From: Spiribacter halobius | Lineage (GTDB): Bacteria > Pseudomonadota > Gammaproteobacteria > Nitrococcales > Nitrococcaceae | DNA: 64,000 bases | Assembly (NCBI RefSeq): GCF_020883455.1 | Contig: NZ_CP086615.1 | Location: 2,418,001-2,482,000 of the forward strand | Direction of reading: 5' to 3' | Shown here: positions 8,111 through 16,802 of the stretch, piece after piece | Position numbering within the stretch: position 1 is the stretch's first letter | Layout: every line of letters begins with the position of its first letter | Notes under the pieces: generated by a model | Databases searched by the model: none | What the model was told of the DNA's origin: nothing | The model's input: the letters and a program-made list of their open reading frames with translations, nothing else | Program-made: the position numbers and the translations under genes

Positions 8111-8887
8111 CTACGACGCCGGCTGCTGTGCTCCGCTGCGGGCGAACTCCAGCTCCGACTTGCGGGCGCAGATCACGTAGATGAACAGGCCGAAGAACGC
8201 CTTGGCGACCACATCGGCCACCGAGTAGCCGACCTGAATCGCACTGTAGGCGGTTCCGCCGGTAAGGCCAATCATCGGGAAGATGAACACGATGGGATAG
8301 AACGACCACGACACCACGGTGATCCAGCGGGCAGCGCTGACCAGACCACGCACCTCCGCCGGCTGATTGTCGATGGCCTGGCGCAGTCCCACGAAGAGCT
8401 CATAGACGATCCAGACGAACGGGATCATGGCGAGGAACCACCACAGCCAGCGGGTGCCTGCATCCTGGGAGATCTCGCCCGGATAGCCGAGGATCACCAT
8501 GATGGCCGCCAGCAGGCCCAGGCGTGTCGCCTTGGCGCGGGTTTCCGCCGAGCTGAGCCCCATCACCAGAATCAGCTCGATGAGGAGCAGCGGCACGGTG
8601 AGCAGCCAGTCCACATACCGATAGGCATCGTTGAACGGCTCACCGGTGGGCAGCGCCATGCCGCCCTCGATGGTGTAAGCCGCCCCCCAGCTCTCGAAGA
8701 TCCGCCAGTAGTGGTAAAGCGCGATCAGGGTTACGAGCCCGGATATCGCCAGTGCGCCCTTGTACTTCTGTGCTACCTGCCCCCTCTGCAGAAAGAGGAA
8801 GATGGTGGTCGCCCCCATCGCGGCAATGGTGAACGAGAAGGCGTTGTACACGATGTTGTACTGCGTGAAAGTCAGTTCCAGATCCAT
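8111..8887 (-). CDS. Xanthorhodopsin-like light-driven proton pump
   Basis: A seven-helix microbial rhodopsin of 258 residues. Helix C reads RYVDWLLTVPLLLIELILV: proton acceptor Asp93, Thr97 and donor Glu104 form the DTE triad of outward proton pumps, and Leu101 is the green-tuning residue. His59 (YHYWRI) is the counterion partner, and Lys229 (VADVVAKAFFG) binds retinal. Segments FNDAYRYVDW, LGYPGEIS and IPFVWI match xanthorhodopsin closely. The residue equivalent to the antenna-admitting Gly156 is Trp150 (LWWFLAMIPF). The start at MDLELTFTQY has GGAGGAG upstream; longer frames are spurious. It is the first gene of the retinal operon. Confidence 0.96.
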   Translation of the reverse strand: MDLELTFTQYNIVYNAFSFTIAAMGATTIFLFLQRGQVAQKYKGALAISGLVTLIALYHYWRIFESWGAAYTIEGGMALPTGEPFNDAYRYVDWLLTVPLLLIELILVMGLSSAETRAKATRLGLLAAIMVILGYPGEISQDAGTRWLWWFLAMIPFVWIVYELFVGLRQAIDNQPAEVRGLVSAARWITVVSWSFYPIVFIFPMIGLTGGTAYSAIQVGYSVADVVAKAFFGLFIYVICARKSELEFARSGAQQPAS

Positions 8888-8937
8888 CTTTGGGCGCTCC
8901 TCCGCGTGGGTGTGAGGCAGCCTTGCTGCCAGCGCCA

Positions 8938-8967
8938 TGTATAGCGCATGTAGAGATGCGTGTACAA
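8938..8967 (-). promoter_or_regulatory. Candidate sigma-70 promoter of the rhodopsin operon
   Basis: On the minus strand TTGTAC (8967-8962) and TATACA (8943-8938) are separated by 18 bp in a locally A+T-rich patch of an otherwise very GC-rich region. The -10 lies about 50 bp before the rhodopsin ATG. Further upstream the strand is AT-rich (TATTATTCAAAT). This is the only promoter-like site found ahead of the operon. The 250 bp between the rhodopsin start and the sulfatase-fold gene otherwise hold nothing recognisable. Confidence 0.55.
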
Positions 8968-9137
8968 GATTTGAATAATATGTGCCGGCCGGCACTCCGA
9001 AGGCGCGCAGCCGCCTCGCCACGGCCGATCGTCTGCCTCTCCCGGGTCTTGTCCTGCCCGCCCTCTCCACGCCCTCGCTTCGCGAATCGGTGAGATAGGC
9101 GGGCTAGCGGGCCGTCCGGCGATGCCGTGGACGCCGT

Positions 9138-11063
9138 TTACGGGGGTGGGGCTGTCTCGTCGGGCCCGGGCCCGGCCGGGCGGATGCGGGAGGTGTCCTC
9201 GGCGAGCCGACGTCGGGCGGCAAGATCGAGAAAGGGCGGGTCGTCACTCGGCTCCAGGCTGCCGATGACGCGATCCGGCTCGAAGCGCCAGCTCTGGCAG
9301 CGCAGAAAGGTCTCGTCGCAGGCGAGAAGCCGGCCCGTGGAGCGGAGGAAAAACGTGCGCCCGGCGTAGGTGTCGCCGAAAACCAGATGCCGCGGCCCAC
9401 CCTCGTCCGGCGCGAGAAGGCTGCGCCCAAGCAGCGGACCCGATGCCTCGAGACCCACGAGATCGGCGATGGTGACGGGGACGTCGAGCTGGGTCACGAG
9501 GGTGTCACGCTGCGCCAGCCGCTCGCGGGTCCGGGCATCAGCCGGGCGTATCGCCAGCATGCCGAAGTTGCCGTCCAGCAGCCCGGGTTCCGCATCCTGG
9601 CGCAGCATGGCGCCGGACTCATCGGAGGCGATGATAACGCTGGTCTCGTCCAGGAGACTGTCGGCGGCGAGGGCCTCCAGCAGCTGATCCAGTGCCGTCA
9701 CCATGCGCTCGAACGCCCGGTTGCGGACCTTTCGCCGCGCCTCCGGCGTGGGCAGGACGGCCTCCTCCTCGGCGTTGTCCGGCTCCCCGCCCTGGGCCGT
9801 GAACGGATGATGGGTGCCGACATTCAGCAGGGTGGCGAACCATGGCTCCGATCCACGGGCGACCTCGCGCAGCTGCTCCAGGGCCGCCGGAAAGAAGCGT
9901 TCGTCGGTGGGGCCCCAGCCCTCGGGCGCCTCGTCGGAGGCAGACGCCCCGCGCCGGTCGTCGATGCCTGCGGCTCCACTCAGCCCGGTGACGACCTCGA
10001 ACCCCGCCCGGGCCATGAAGCGGTCCTTGTGCATGAACTCCAGTGGCGCCGCCTGGATGTAGACAGTCCGGTAGCCCGCGGCATCGAGCATCGACGGCAG
10101 GCAGTCCAGCGGCTGGTCCGCTTCCGCAGCCTCGGTCATCTTCGCCGGCACGGTCGTGATGCGGGGGTAGTCGCCGCAGAGCAGGGCATAGGTGCCGCGG
10201 TTCGTCTGCCGCTGCAGGCTGAGCACATTGCGATAGGTCACGAAGCCGCGCTCGTCGAGCGTGCGCTCCAGCGCCGGCAGGCGAATGGCCGGGTCCAGCC
10301 CGTGGTGGCGGGCCACCGCCGGCAGGTAGGCCGCCGACAGGCCCTCGATGAGGATCAGCAGTACGTTGTGCCGCCGCCCTTCTCCGGGAGCGACGTCGCC
10401 GCGCTCGAAGAACGCCTCCGGTTCGACCCCGTCGGCATCGAGTTGCAGCACCGGGCCCTTGCCGGGGCCCTCGAGCGCCGCGGTCTGCCTCGGCTCAGGG
10501 CTGCGCTGGGCCAGAACGGCGCCGGGTACCTGGGCAATGGACCCCAGCACCACGTTGCTGGCCGGGCGGGTATGGCTGTCCATGGCCAGGCCGTAGCCCG
10601 CAATCACCATGGCGGCCAGGCCGAGGCGGGTGCCGGCGATGCCGAGCGTCGGCCGCGGGCCGCGCAGCAGTGCCAGCAGTGGCAGTGCCGCCAGCGCGTG
10701 CAGCCCGAGCCAGGCCTTCGATTCACCCTCGACACTGGCGGCGACGAATACCGCGTCCAGGAGATGGTGCAGGTGCGCCACCCGGAACAGGGTGCCGTGG
10801 GTAGCGATGTGCTCGCCGCCGGCGTAGTAGCCAAGGGCGATCAGCGCCACCGCCGGGACGCGCAGGGCCCATGGCCGCAGGAGCGGGGCAAGGAGCAGCA
10901 GGAAGGCGGCGGTGGCGGCATCCGCGGCCAGCACCACCGGCAGCGGGGGAATCACCCCGGTCTGGGCGACCATGAGCGCGCGCAGCAACAGGAGTATCGC
11001 GAGGATTCCGAGGCCCCGACGCAGGGGCGGTGAGATCGCATCGATGCCGGGCCGCACGCTCAT
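9138..11063 (-). CDS. LtaS/MdoB-like inner-membrane sulfatase-fold phosphotransferase
   Basis: A protein of 641 residues. The first 190 or so residues hold about five hydrophobic helices; a linker follows, then an alkaline-phosphatase/sulfatase-type domain. NVLLILIEGLSAAYLP near residue 240 carries the metal-binding Glu. LQRQTNRGTYALLCGDYP near 290 carries the likely Thr nucleophile, THHPF a conserved His, and IIASDESGAML the late metal site. The architecture resembles lipoteichoic-acid synthase and OpgB proteins, which transfer phosphoglycerol. In a Gram-negative halophile a periplasmic glucan or lipid-head-group role is likely but unproven. The late motif reads DE where LtaS has DH. The ATG at 11063 is preferred; a GTG six codons earlier is possible. 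Confidence 0.75.
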   Translation of the reverse strand: MSVRPGIDAISPPLRRGLGILAILLLLRALMVAQTGVIPPLPVVLAADAATAAFLLLLAPLLRPWALRVPAVALIALGYYAGGEHIATHGTLFRVAHLHHLLDAVFVAASVEGESKAWLGLHALAALPLLALLRGPRPTLGIAGTRLGLAAMVIAGYGLAMDSHTRPASNVVLGSIAQVPGAVLAQRSPEPRQTAALEGPGKGPVLQLDADGVEPEAFFERGDVAPGEGRRHNVLLILIEGLSAAYLPAVARHHGLDPAIRLPALERTLDERGFVTYRNVLSLQRQTNRGTYALLCGDYPRITTVPAKMTEAAEADQPLDCLPSMLDAAGYRTVYIQAAPLEFMHKDRFMARAGFEVVTGLSGAAGIDDRRGASASDEAPEGWGPTDERFFPAALEQLREVARGSEPWFATLLNVGTHHPFTAQGGEPDNAEEEAVLPTPEARRKVRNRAFERMVTALDQLLEALAADSLLDETSVIIASDESGAMLRQDAEPGLLDGNFGMLAIRPADARTRERLAQRDTLVTQLDVPVTIADLVGLEASGPLLGRSLLAPDEGGPRHLVFGDTYAGRTFFLRSTGRLLACDETFLRCQSWRFEPDRVIGSLEPSDDPPFLDLAARRRLAEDTSRIRPAGPGPDETAPPP

Positions 11064-11126
11064 GCCACCATTGTCGCGCACGCCGTAAACCCGTGCACCA
11101 GCGTCGGGCTCCCAGGGATGCGGGCA

Positions 11127-11492
11127 CTAGCCCCCGAGGGTCAGGAAGGGCATCAGGGTCAGATAGAGCACCAGCGCCACGGCGGCCAGCAGTGCCAGGC
11201 TGCGCAGCGGGTCACGACGCAGGCGCTGCAGCAGGGTCTCGGCACGCCCCGCGCGCCGGTCCGCCGCGTAGGCGGCCCGCGCCCGCTCGGCGCGCTCGGC
11301 CTGGTAGCGGGCGAGCACGGTCTGGACGGCCTCGAAGTCCTCCTCGTCGCGCAGCCAGATACCGCCGACGCTGATGCCCCAGCGATTCGGGGGCGTCTCG
11401 AAGTAGGCGAAGCCATGCCGATCGAGGAGGGCGCGAATGTCGTCGGCCTCGTCCTCGGGCACATGGCGAAGATTCAGCAGCAGGCGAGCCAT
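11127..11492 (-). CDS. DUF6164-type small membrane protein
   Basis: A protein of 121 residues beginning MARLLLNLRHVPEDEADDIR. The first 60 residues form a compact soluble domain (ETPPNRWGISVGGIWLRD) that I recognise as the DUF6164 pattern. A basic linker with RAERARAAYAADRR and one C-terminal transmembrane helix (LALLAAVALVLYLTLMPFL) follow. The N-terminal domain resembles folds that sense or bind small ligands, but no function is known. It lies 63 bp upstream of the sulfatase-fold gene on the same strand. There is no clear ribosome site before the chosen ATG. Confidence 0.7.
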   Translation of the reverse strand: MARLLLNLRHVPEDEADDIRALLDRHGFAYFETPPNRWGISVGGIWLRDEEDFEAVQTVLARYQAERAERARAAYAADRRAGRAETLLQRLRRDPLRSLALLAAVALVLYLTLMPFLTLGG

Positions 11493-11596
11493 GACGATAG
11501 CGTGACAAGCCGGTCGCACTTTCGCCAGCCCGCACCGACGCGGTGCACCGATGCCAGCAGTGCCCATGATCGGTGCAGCGAGGCGGCCGGCGGAGG

Positions 11597-11926
11597 TCAG
11601 TCCTCGATGGGTACCCCCCGGTAGTAGCGACGTGGGCGCGACGCGGCGTCAGGGTGCGCGCCCGCGTCGACGGACGGCAGCGAGTCCGGGGGCTCTTCGG
11701 CGCTGCCGGCGACGCTTGCGTCCGCGGTCGAGGGCGACGGGTCCAACAGGGCGCGCAGCCGTGCCGCGGCCTGCTGCAGACCGGTATCCCGGGTGTCGGC
11801 GGCCAGCGCCTCCAGGCGTTCCACCAGCTCGGGATCGCTCAGGGCCGGTACCTCATAACCAAGTTGACGCAGCTGCCGGCGGATGTGGCGAGCCAGTTCC
11901 ACGGTTTCCCGGGTCAGGACCTGCAT
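11597..11926 (-). CDS. Hypothetical protein
   Basis: A protein of 109 residues starting MQVLTRETVELARHIRRQL, with AGGAGG at good spacing before the ATG. The first half is predicted helical (LSDPELVERLEALAADTRD). The second half is acidic and low-complexity (STADASVAGSAEEPPDSLP), and the end is basic with RPRRYYRGVPIED. I do not recognise a family. No signal peptide or membrane segment is seen. Codon use and composition match the neighbours. Confidence 0.6.
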   Translation of the reverse strand: MQVLTRETVELARHIRRQLRQLGYEVPALSDPELVERLEALAADTRDTGLQQAAARLRALLDPSPSTADASVAGSAEEPPDSLPSVDAGAHPDAASRPRRYYRGVPIED

Positions 11927-12029
11927 TGGCGCCTCCTGTGCCTCATGCCCGGTACTGGTCAAGCAATAAGCATACCCGTGGGCCGTTGCAAGCCCATGAC
12001 CGGACTGCAGCGGCCCGCTCCCGAGGGCG

Positions 12030-13307
12030 CTACTCGCCGGCGGCGTCCGGCACCGCTCCCCGGCTCTGCGCGGTCTCGCCATGGAAACCCGGCAGCAGGA
12101 GATTCAGCAGGATCGCCGCCACAGCGCACAGGCCCACACCCTGCAGGTTGATCTCGCTGCCGCCGATGGCCATGCCGCCGATGCCGAACACCAGCGTGGT
12201 GGAGACGATCACGAGGTTGCGCTGGCGCGTGAGGTCCACGTGGCCCCGCACCAGGGTATTGAGGCCGACAGCGGCGATGGAGCCGAACAGCAGGATCAGG
12301 ATGCCGCCCATCACCGGGGTCGGGATGCTCTGCAGCAGCGCGCCGAGCTTGGCGAGGAAGGCGAGGCCGATGGCGAATACCGCCGCCCAGGTCATCACCA
12401 CCGGACTGAAGGCACGGGTCAGCATGACCGCGCCGGTCACCTCGGAGTAGGTGGTATTGGGCGGGCCGCCGAGTACCGCGGCAGCCGAGGTGGCGATGCC
12501 GTCGCCGAAAAGCGTCCGATGCAGGCCGGGGCGGCGGACGTAGTCGCGCCCGGTGACGTTGCTGATCGCGAGGACGTCGCCCACGTGCTCGATGGCGGGC
12601 GCAATGGCCACGGGCAGCATGAACAGGATCGCCCCGAGCTCGAAGCTCGGCAGCGTGAACGCGGGGACCCGCAGCACAGGCGCCTCTCCGACGCTGGCGA
12701 AATCCACCATGCCGAAGGGCCAGGCCACCAGAAAGCCCACGACGACGCCGGTGAGGATCGGCAGCAGACGGAAAAGGCCGCGGCCGAGGGTAGCCATCAG
12801 CAGGCAGGCCAGCAGCGCCGTCATCGACACCACGAGGGAGGGACCGTAGGGGAAGAGGCGCTCGCCGCCGTCCCCGGTCATTCCCATTGCCATGTTGACC
12901 GCCACCGGGGCGAGGCCGAGACCGATGACCATGATCACCGGCCCGGTGACCACCGGCGGCATCAGTCGGTGGATGAGTCCCGGACCGCGCCAGCGCACCA
13001 GCAGGGCAAGGGCGATGTACGCAAGGCCCGCGGTGCCAAGCGCGCCCATGGTCGCGGGTGTGCCCCAGGTCTGCACGCTGTAGGTGACCGGCGCGATGAA
13101 GGCGAACGATGAGGCGAGGAACACCGGTACCGAGCGCCGGGTAACGAGCTGGAACAGCAGCGTGCCCAGGCCGGCGGTGAACAGGGCGACGCTCGGGTCA
13201 AGCCCGGTGATGAGTGGCATCAGCACCAGCGCACCGAATGCCACCAGCAGCATCTGCGAGCCGGCGAGCACGCGCTGCCAGCCCCCCTTCGGCGTGTCTT
13301 CCGCCAT
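12030..13307 (-). CDS. uraA: NCS2-family uracil/xanthine permease
   Basis: A protein of 425 residues with about 12-14 hydrophobic segments. The nucleobase-permease motifs are present: VPVFLASSFAFIAPV near residue 60, AIAPAIEHVGDVLAISN near 240 with the substrate Glu, and GDGIATSAAAVLGGPPNTTY near 270. It imports uracil or a related base by proton symport. UraA-type rather than purine-type is preferred because of the NTTYSE motif, though related permeases cannot be excluded. It is divergent from the PAS-GGDEF-EAL gene, with 257 bp between the two starts. Confidence 0.85.
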   Translation of the reverse strand: MAEDTPKGGWQRVLAGSQMLLVAFGALVLMPLITGLDPSVALFTAGLGTLLFQLVTRRSVPVFLASSFAFIAPVTYSVQTWGTPATMGALGTAGLAYIALALLVRWRGPGLIHRLMPPVVTGPVIMVIGLGLAPVAVNMAMGMTGDGGERLFPYGPSLVVSMTALLACLLMATLGRGLFRLLPILTGVVVGFLVAWPFGMVDFASVGEAPVLRVPAFTLPSFELGAILFMLPVAIAPAIEHVGDVLAISNVTGRDYVRRPGLHRTLFGDGIATSAAAVLGGPPNTTYSEVTGAVMLTRAFSPVVMTWAAVFAIGLAFLAKLGALLQSIPTPVMGGILILLFGSIAAVGLNTLVRGHVDLTRQRNLVIVSTTLVFGIGGMAIGGSEINLQGVGLCAVAAILLNLLLPGFHGETAQSRGAVPDAAGE

Positions 13308-13437
13308 GACGCGATCCCCCCAGATCTTCAGCGTGCGGCGGTCCGGCGGGCGCCGCAGCGCGCGCGGACCGAGCCGGCGGGCGCCAGCCGGGCGTGGAGT
13401 CTACCGGCTCCCGTGGGTGATGGCATCCCGGGCAGGC

Positions 13438-13467
13438 TTTTACCCGGTCACAGGGCTTGTCTATGAT
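13438..13467 (+). promoter_or_regulatory. Candidate sigma-70 promoter for the PAS-GGDEF-EAL gene
   Basis: TTTTAC and TATGAT are separated by 18 bp, with the -10 about 98 bp before the ATG at 13565. The ATG inside the -10 would be an alternative start for a longer frame, which argues that translation does not begin there. This is a motif match only. Confidence 0.4.
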
Positions 13468-13564
13468 CCTGCGATCGGGTGGCGCTTCCGGCAGGGGGTT
13501 GGGTGACGGAGAATCGGGATCGGAGCCAGGACGGCGTGCTCCCCGGGCTGGCGAGGCACCCCGC

Positions 13565-16183
13565 ATGAGTCCGGGCGGGCGCCGCTGGCTCGCCGGAGGC
13601 ATGGTGACGGCCGGGGCCGCGGGGGTGGCCTCGGCATTGCTGCTGGCGCCGGTCGGCAGCTGGCTGCCGGTGGTCATCGGCGCTGCGGGGGGTGGGCTAC
13701 TGCTGCTTGGCGGGCAATGGGCGCGCGCCGCGCCCCCGGGCGCAAGTGCCAGCTACCGGCACATGGTGGAGAAGGCCCGCGACGGCATCGCGGTGATCGA
13801 GAACGGCCGCGTCGTCTTCGCCAATCCCAGCCTCGCCAGCCTCATCGGCCGCCGGCCCGAGGAGTTGCAGCAGCAGCCCTTCGAGCCGCTGGTGGCGGAA
13901 TCCGAGCGCGACGCCGTGCGCGAGCGCTACCGCCGCCGCCTTGCCGGCGAGCCCGTGCCCGATCGCTATGAGACCGAGCTCCTGCACGCGGACGGCCGGC
14001 GCATTCCGGTGCAGGTCAATGCCAGCCTGATCCGGGACGGCGGCAGCACCACGCATCTGGTGGTGGTGCGGGATATCCGCGCGCAGCGGGCGGCGGCAGC
14101 GGAGATCCGCGCCCTCAACACCTATATGGACGGCATCATCGACAATGCCGACATCTGGATGAGCACCCTCGACGAGGAGGGTCGGGTGGTGATCTGGAAC
14201 AAGGCCGCTGAGCGCATCAGTGGTTACCGGCGCGAGGAGGTGGTGGGGCGGCGCGACGTCTGGGACTGGCTCTACCCCGACCCCGCGTACCGCGAGTGGG
14301 TGCTCGCGCGGGTGCGCGAGCTGCTGGAAACGGCCTGCGCCCGGATGGCGCTGGAGACCACCATCGTTGCCCGTGACGGCCGCCGAGTGGTGCTGAGCTG
14401 GAACTCGCGCCAGCTGCCGGGCGCAAACGGACGCGCCACGGGTGCGCTTGCCATCGGTCGTGACGTGACCGCCGAGCGGGCCGCGGCGGAGTCTCTGCGC
14501 CTGCACGCCTCCGTGTTCGAGACGGCCGAACCCATGGTGATCGCGGACCGTGCCGGCCGGCTGATTCGCGTCAACGACGCCTTCACCCGGCTGCTCGGCG
14601 AGAGCGAGGCCTCGCTGCTCGGCCGCAGCCTGGCGGAGCTCGGCGAGGGCGACAGGGTCTGGGACCGGCTAGTGACCGAGGGGCGCTGGCACGGGGAGCT
14701 GGTGGAGCGCCACCGCGACGGCCGCGAGATCCCGGTGCGCGTGGTGCTGAGCACCGTGCGCGACGCCGAGGGTGAGATCACCCACTACATCGGCCACTGG
14801 CAGGACATCTCCGAGCGCAAGGCCTTCGAGGCGCGCATCGAGCGCCAGGCGCTGCACGATCCGCTCACCCGGCTCGCCAATCGCCGGCTGCTGATCATGC
14901 GCCTGGAGCAGGAGCTGGCCCGCGCACGCCGCACGGCGGGGCACGGTGCGCTGCTGTTCCTCGACCTCGACCACTTCAAGCAGATCAACGACAGCTACGG
15001 CCATGCCCTCGGCGACGCCCTGCTCACGGGCATGGCGGAGCGGCTGCAGAGCATCCTGCGCACCGAGGACATGGCGGCCCGCCTCGGTGGCGACGAGTTC
15101 GTCGTGCTGCTGGGTCCGGAGGCCGGGTCGCTCGAGGGCGCCGGGACCCGGGCCAGGCGCGTGGGGGAAAAGCTGCTGGCGGAGCTCTACCAGCCGATGG
15201 CGCTGGGCGACTACGAGCTGCGGATCTCGGGCAGCGTCGGCATCGCCCTCTATCCGGAGGAGCGGATCGACGCCGAGCAGCTGCTGCAGCGCGCCGACCA
15301 CGCCATGTACCGGGCGAAGGCCGAGGGCCGGAACCGCCTGGAGTTCTTCTCGCCGGCCCTGCAGGCCGAGAGCGAGGCGCGGCGGCTACGTTACGCCGAG
15401 CTGCGCCAGGCGCTGGACGCGGACGCCCTGCAGCTTCACTACCAGCCGCTGGTGGGGGCGAGCGGTCTTCCGGTGGGCGCGGAATGCCTCGTACGCTGGC
15501 CGCGTGGCGAGGGCCCGCCCCGGGCCGCCCGGGAATTCATGCCGCTTGCCAACGACACCGGCCTCGCCGCCGCCGTCGACACCTGGGTCCTGACCCGGGC
15601 CTGCCAGACGCTGGCCGAGCTCGCGGCGGCAGGCATGCTCCCCGCCGGCCGTCATCTTGGTGTGAACGTCTCCCTGGCGCTGCTGGCGCTGGACGACTTC
15701 CCGCGCCGGCTGCAGCGCATCCTTGATGACACCGGCGCATCGCCCGAGGGCCTGGTGATCGAGCTCGGCGAGTCCGCCCTGCTGCGCGACGGTGGCCGCC
15801 TTGCCACCACCCTGCGCCAGGTTCGCGAGTGGGGCGTGCGCTTCGCCGTGGACGACTTCGGCACCGGGCATTCATCCGTGCTCCAGCTGCGCCATCTGCC
15901 GGTGGACTGGATCAAGGTGGACCGCACCTTTGTCGGGCAGCTCCCCGACAACGACGCGGCACGGTCCGTGGTGAACGCGAGCTTGGGCGTCGCCCGCAGC
16001 CTCGGGCTCGAGGTGGTGGCCGAGGGCGTGGAGACGCAGGCCCAGTTCGAGCACCTGCGCGGCGAGGGCTGCGCCCTGTTCCAGGGCAGCCTGTTCTGGC
16101 CGCCGCTCGAGCGGGACGCCCTCGACCGCGCCCTCGACGGGGCCACCCCGGCGGCCGACACGGTGATGGACGACCGTTGCTGA
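13565..16183 (+). CDS. Membrane-bound PAS-PAS-PAS-GGDEF-EAL cyclic-di-GMP protein
   Basis: A protein of 872 residues: two short N-terminal membrane helices, three PAS domains (about residues 60-190, 195-320 and 325-440), GGDEF and then EAL. The GGDEF site is ARLGGDEFVVLLG, and RTED five residues before it is a complete inhibitory RxxD site. The EAL domain has AECLVRW (ECL in place of EAL), GVNVS, IELGES, DDFGTGHSS, IKVDRTF and AEGVET, so its metal ligands look complete. Either activity is possible, with the PAS domains probably setting the output. The frame is open 36 codons upstream, but that start overlaps a -10-like site. Confidence 0.88.
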   Translation: MSPGGRRWLAGGMVTAGAAGVASALLLAPVGSWLPVVIGAAGGGLLLLGGQWARAAPPGASASYRHMVEKARDGIAVIENGRVVFANPSLASLIGRRPEELQQQPFEPLVAESERDAVRERYRRRLAGEPVPDRYETELLHADGRRIPVQVNASLIRDGGSTTHLVVVRDIRAQRAAAAEIRALNTYMDGIIDNADIWMSTLDEEGRVVIWNKAAERISGYRREEVVGRRDVWDWLYPDPAYREWVLARVRELLETACARMALETTIVARDGRRVVLSWNSRQLPGANGRATGALAIGRDVTAERAAAESLRLHASVFETAEPMVIADRAGRLIRVNDAFTRLLGESEASLLGRSLAELGEGDRVWDRLVTEGRWHGELVERHRDGREIPVRVVLSTVRDAEGEITHYIGHWQDISERKAFEARIERQALHDPLTRLANRRLLIMRLEQELARARRTAGHGALLFLDLDHFKQINDSYGHALGDALLTGMAERLQSILRTEDMAARLGGDEFVVLLGPEAGSLEGAGTRARRVGEKLLAELYQPMALGDYELRISGSVGIALYPEERIDAEQLLQRADHAMYRAKAEGRNRLEFFSPALQAESEARRLRYAELRQALDADALQLHYQPLVGASGLPVGAECLVRWPRGEGPPRAAREFMPLANDTGLAAAVDTWVLTRACQTLAELAAAGMLPAGRHLGVNVSLALLALDDFPRRLQRILDDTGASPEGLVIELGESALLRDGGRLATTLRQVREWGVRFAVDDFGTGHSSVLQLRHLPVDWIKVDRTFVGQLPDNDAARSVVNASLGVARSLGLEVVAEGVETQAQFEHLRGEGCALFQGSLFWPPLERDALDRALDGATPAADTVMDDRC

Positions 16184-16206
16184 AGGCGGCCGTTCCTGCC
16201 GGTACC

Positions 16207-16587
16207 TCAGTCTCCGGGCAGCGCCACCGTCACCTCCGCGCCGCCGTAGCCGTGCACGCTGTCGCGGGCGCGTACCTGAACCTCGTTCACGCCCGCCGGG
16301 ATCTCGACGCCGCCGAGGCTGCGCGTGAACGGCTGCTCGTCGACGTGCGGGTGCAGCAGCTCGCGCACGCCCAGAACCTCACTCTCCGGGCCGCGGATCT
16401 CCCAGCGGTCCGCGTAGTGATCCCACCCCTCGTCGGCGTGGCGCACGGTGACGGTAAAGCGGTAACGGCGGTCCCCCTCGGTGCCGACCGTCACGTCCAG
16501 CACGTCGGCTTCCCCCGCGGCCGCGGCGGGCGCCAGGCAGAGCAGGGCAAGCAGCGTGCAGGCGCTGCGCATCGGGGTCATGGTCAT
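16207..16587 (-). CDS. Secreted hypothetical protein
   Basis: A product of 126 residues with a typical signal peptide (RSACTLLALLCLAPAAAAG) and a predicted beta-rich mature domain ending AEVTVALPGD. The phrases YRFTVTVRHADEGWDHYADR and EVQVRARDSVHGYGG suggest a small periplasmic beta-sandwich. I cannot name the family. GGGAGG precedes the ATG at 16587. It converges with the PAS-GGDEF-EAL gene, 23 bp from its end, and is divergent from the MscS gene. Confidence 0.7.
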   Translation of the reverse strand: MTMTPMRSACTLLALLCLAPAAAAGEADVLDVTVGTEGDRRYRFTVTVRHADEGWDHYADRWEIRGPESEVLGVRELLHPHVDEQPFTRSLGGVEIPAGVNEVQVRARDSVHGYGGAEVTVALPGD

Positions 16588-16677
16588 ATCGGGCACCTCC
16601 CAGGCACAGAGCTCTGAGGCCTGACGATACTGCCGAAACGGTTGCTAGCGATCCTATCGAGAGGATTGGCAATCCGG

Positions 16678-16705
16678 TTGGCCTTTCGGGCCGGCGAGTT
16701 AGTAT
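16678..16705 (+). promoter_or_regulatory. Candidate promoter for the MscS-family gene
   Basis: TTGGCC and TAGTAT are separated by 16 bp, about 100 bp before the GTG start. A 46 nt palindrome follows at 16719-16764 and would sit inside the leader. This is a motif match only. Confidence 0.4.
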
Positions 16706-16718
16706 GCTCGCGCGCACC

Positions 16719-16764
16719 ACGCGCTGCCGGGGAGCCCCCCAGGGGCCTTCCCCCGGCAGCGCGT
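16719..16764 (+). repeat. 46-nt perfect palindrome in the MscS leader
   Basis: ACGCGCTGCCGGGG (16719-16732) pairs perfectly with CCCCGGCAGCGCGT (16751-16764). The 18 nt between them contain a smaller GCCCC/GGGGC stem. TTATT follows on the plus strand, too weak for a standard terminator. Located between a likely promoter and the GTG start, it could shape leader stability or partial attenuation. Confidence 0.7.
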
Positions 16765-16802
16765 TATTCGTATGCCCTCCGGAAGCCGTATGGAATTTAG
16801 CC

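Noticed and set aside
12081-13112. Long plus-strand frame of 343 codons, rich in His, Asp and Arg, opposite uraA
   Set aside because: It is the antisense shadow of a clear permease. The composition follows from GC-rich codons read on the other strand, and there is no ribosome site or recognisable domain.
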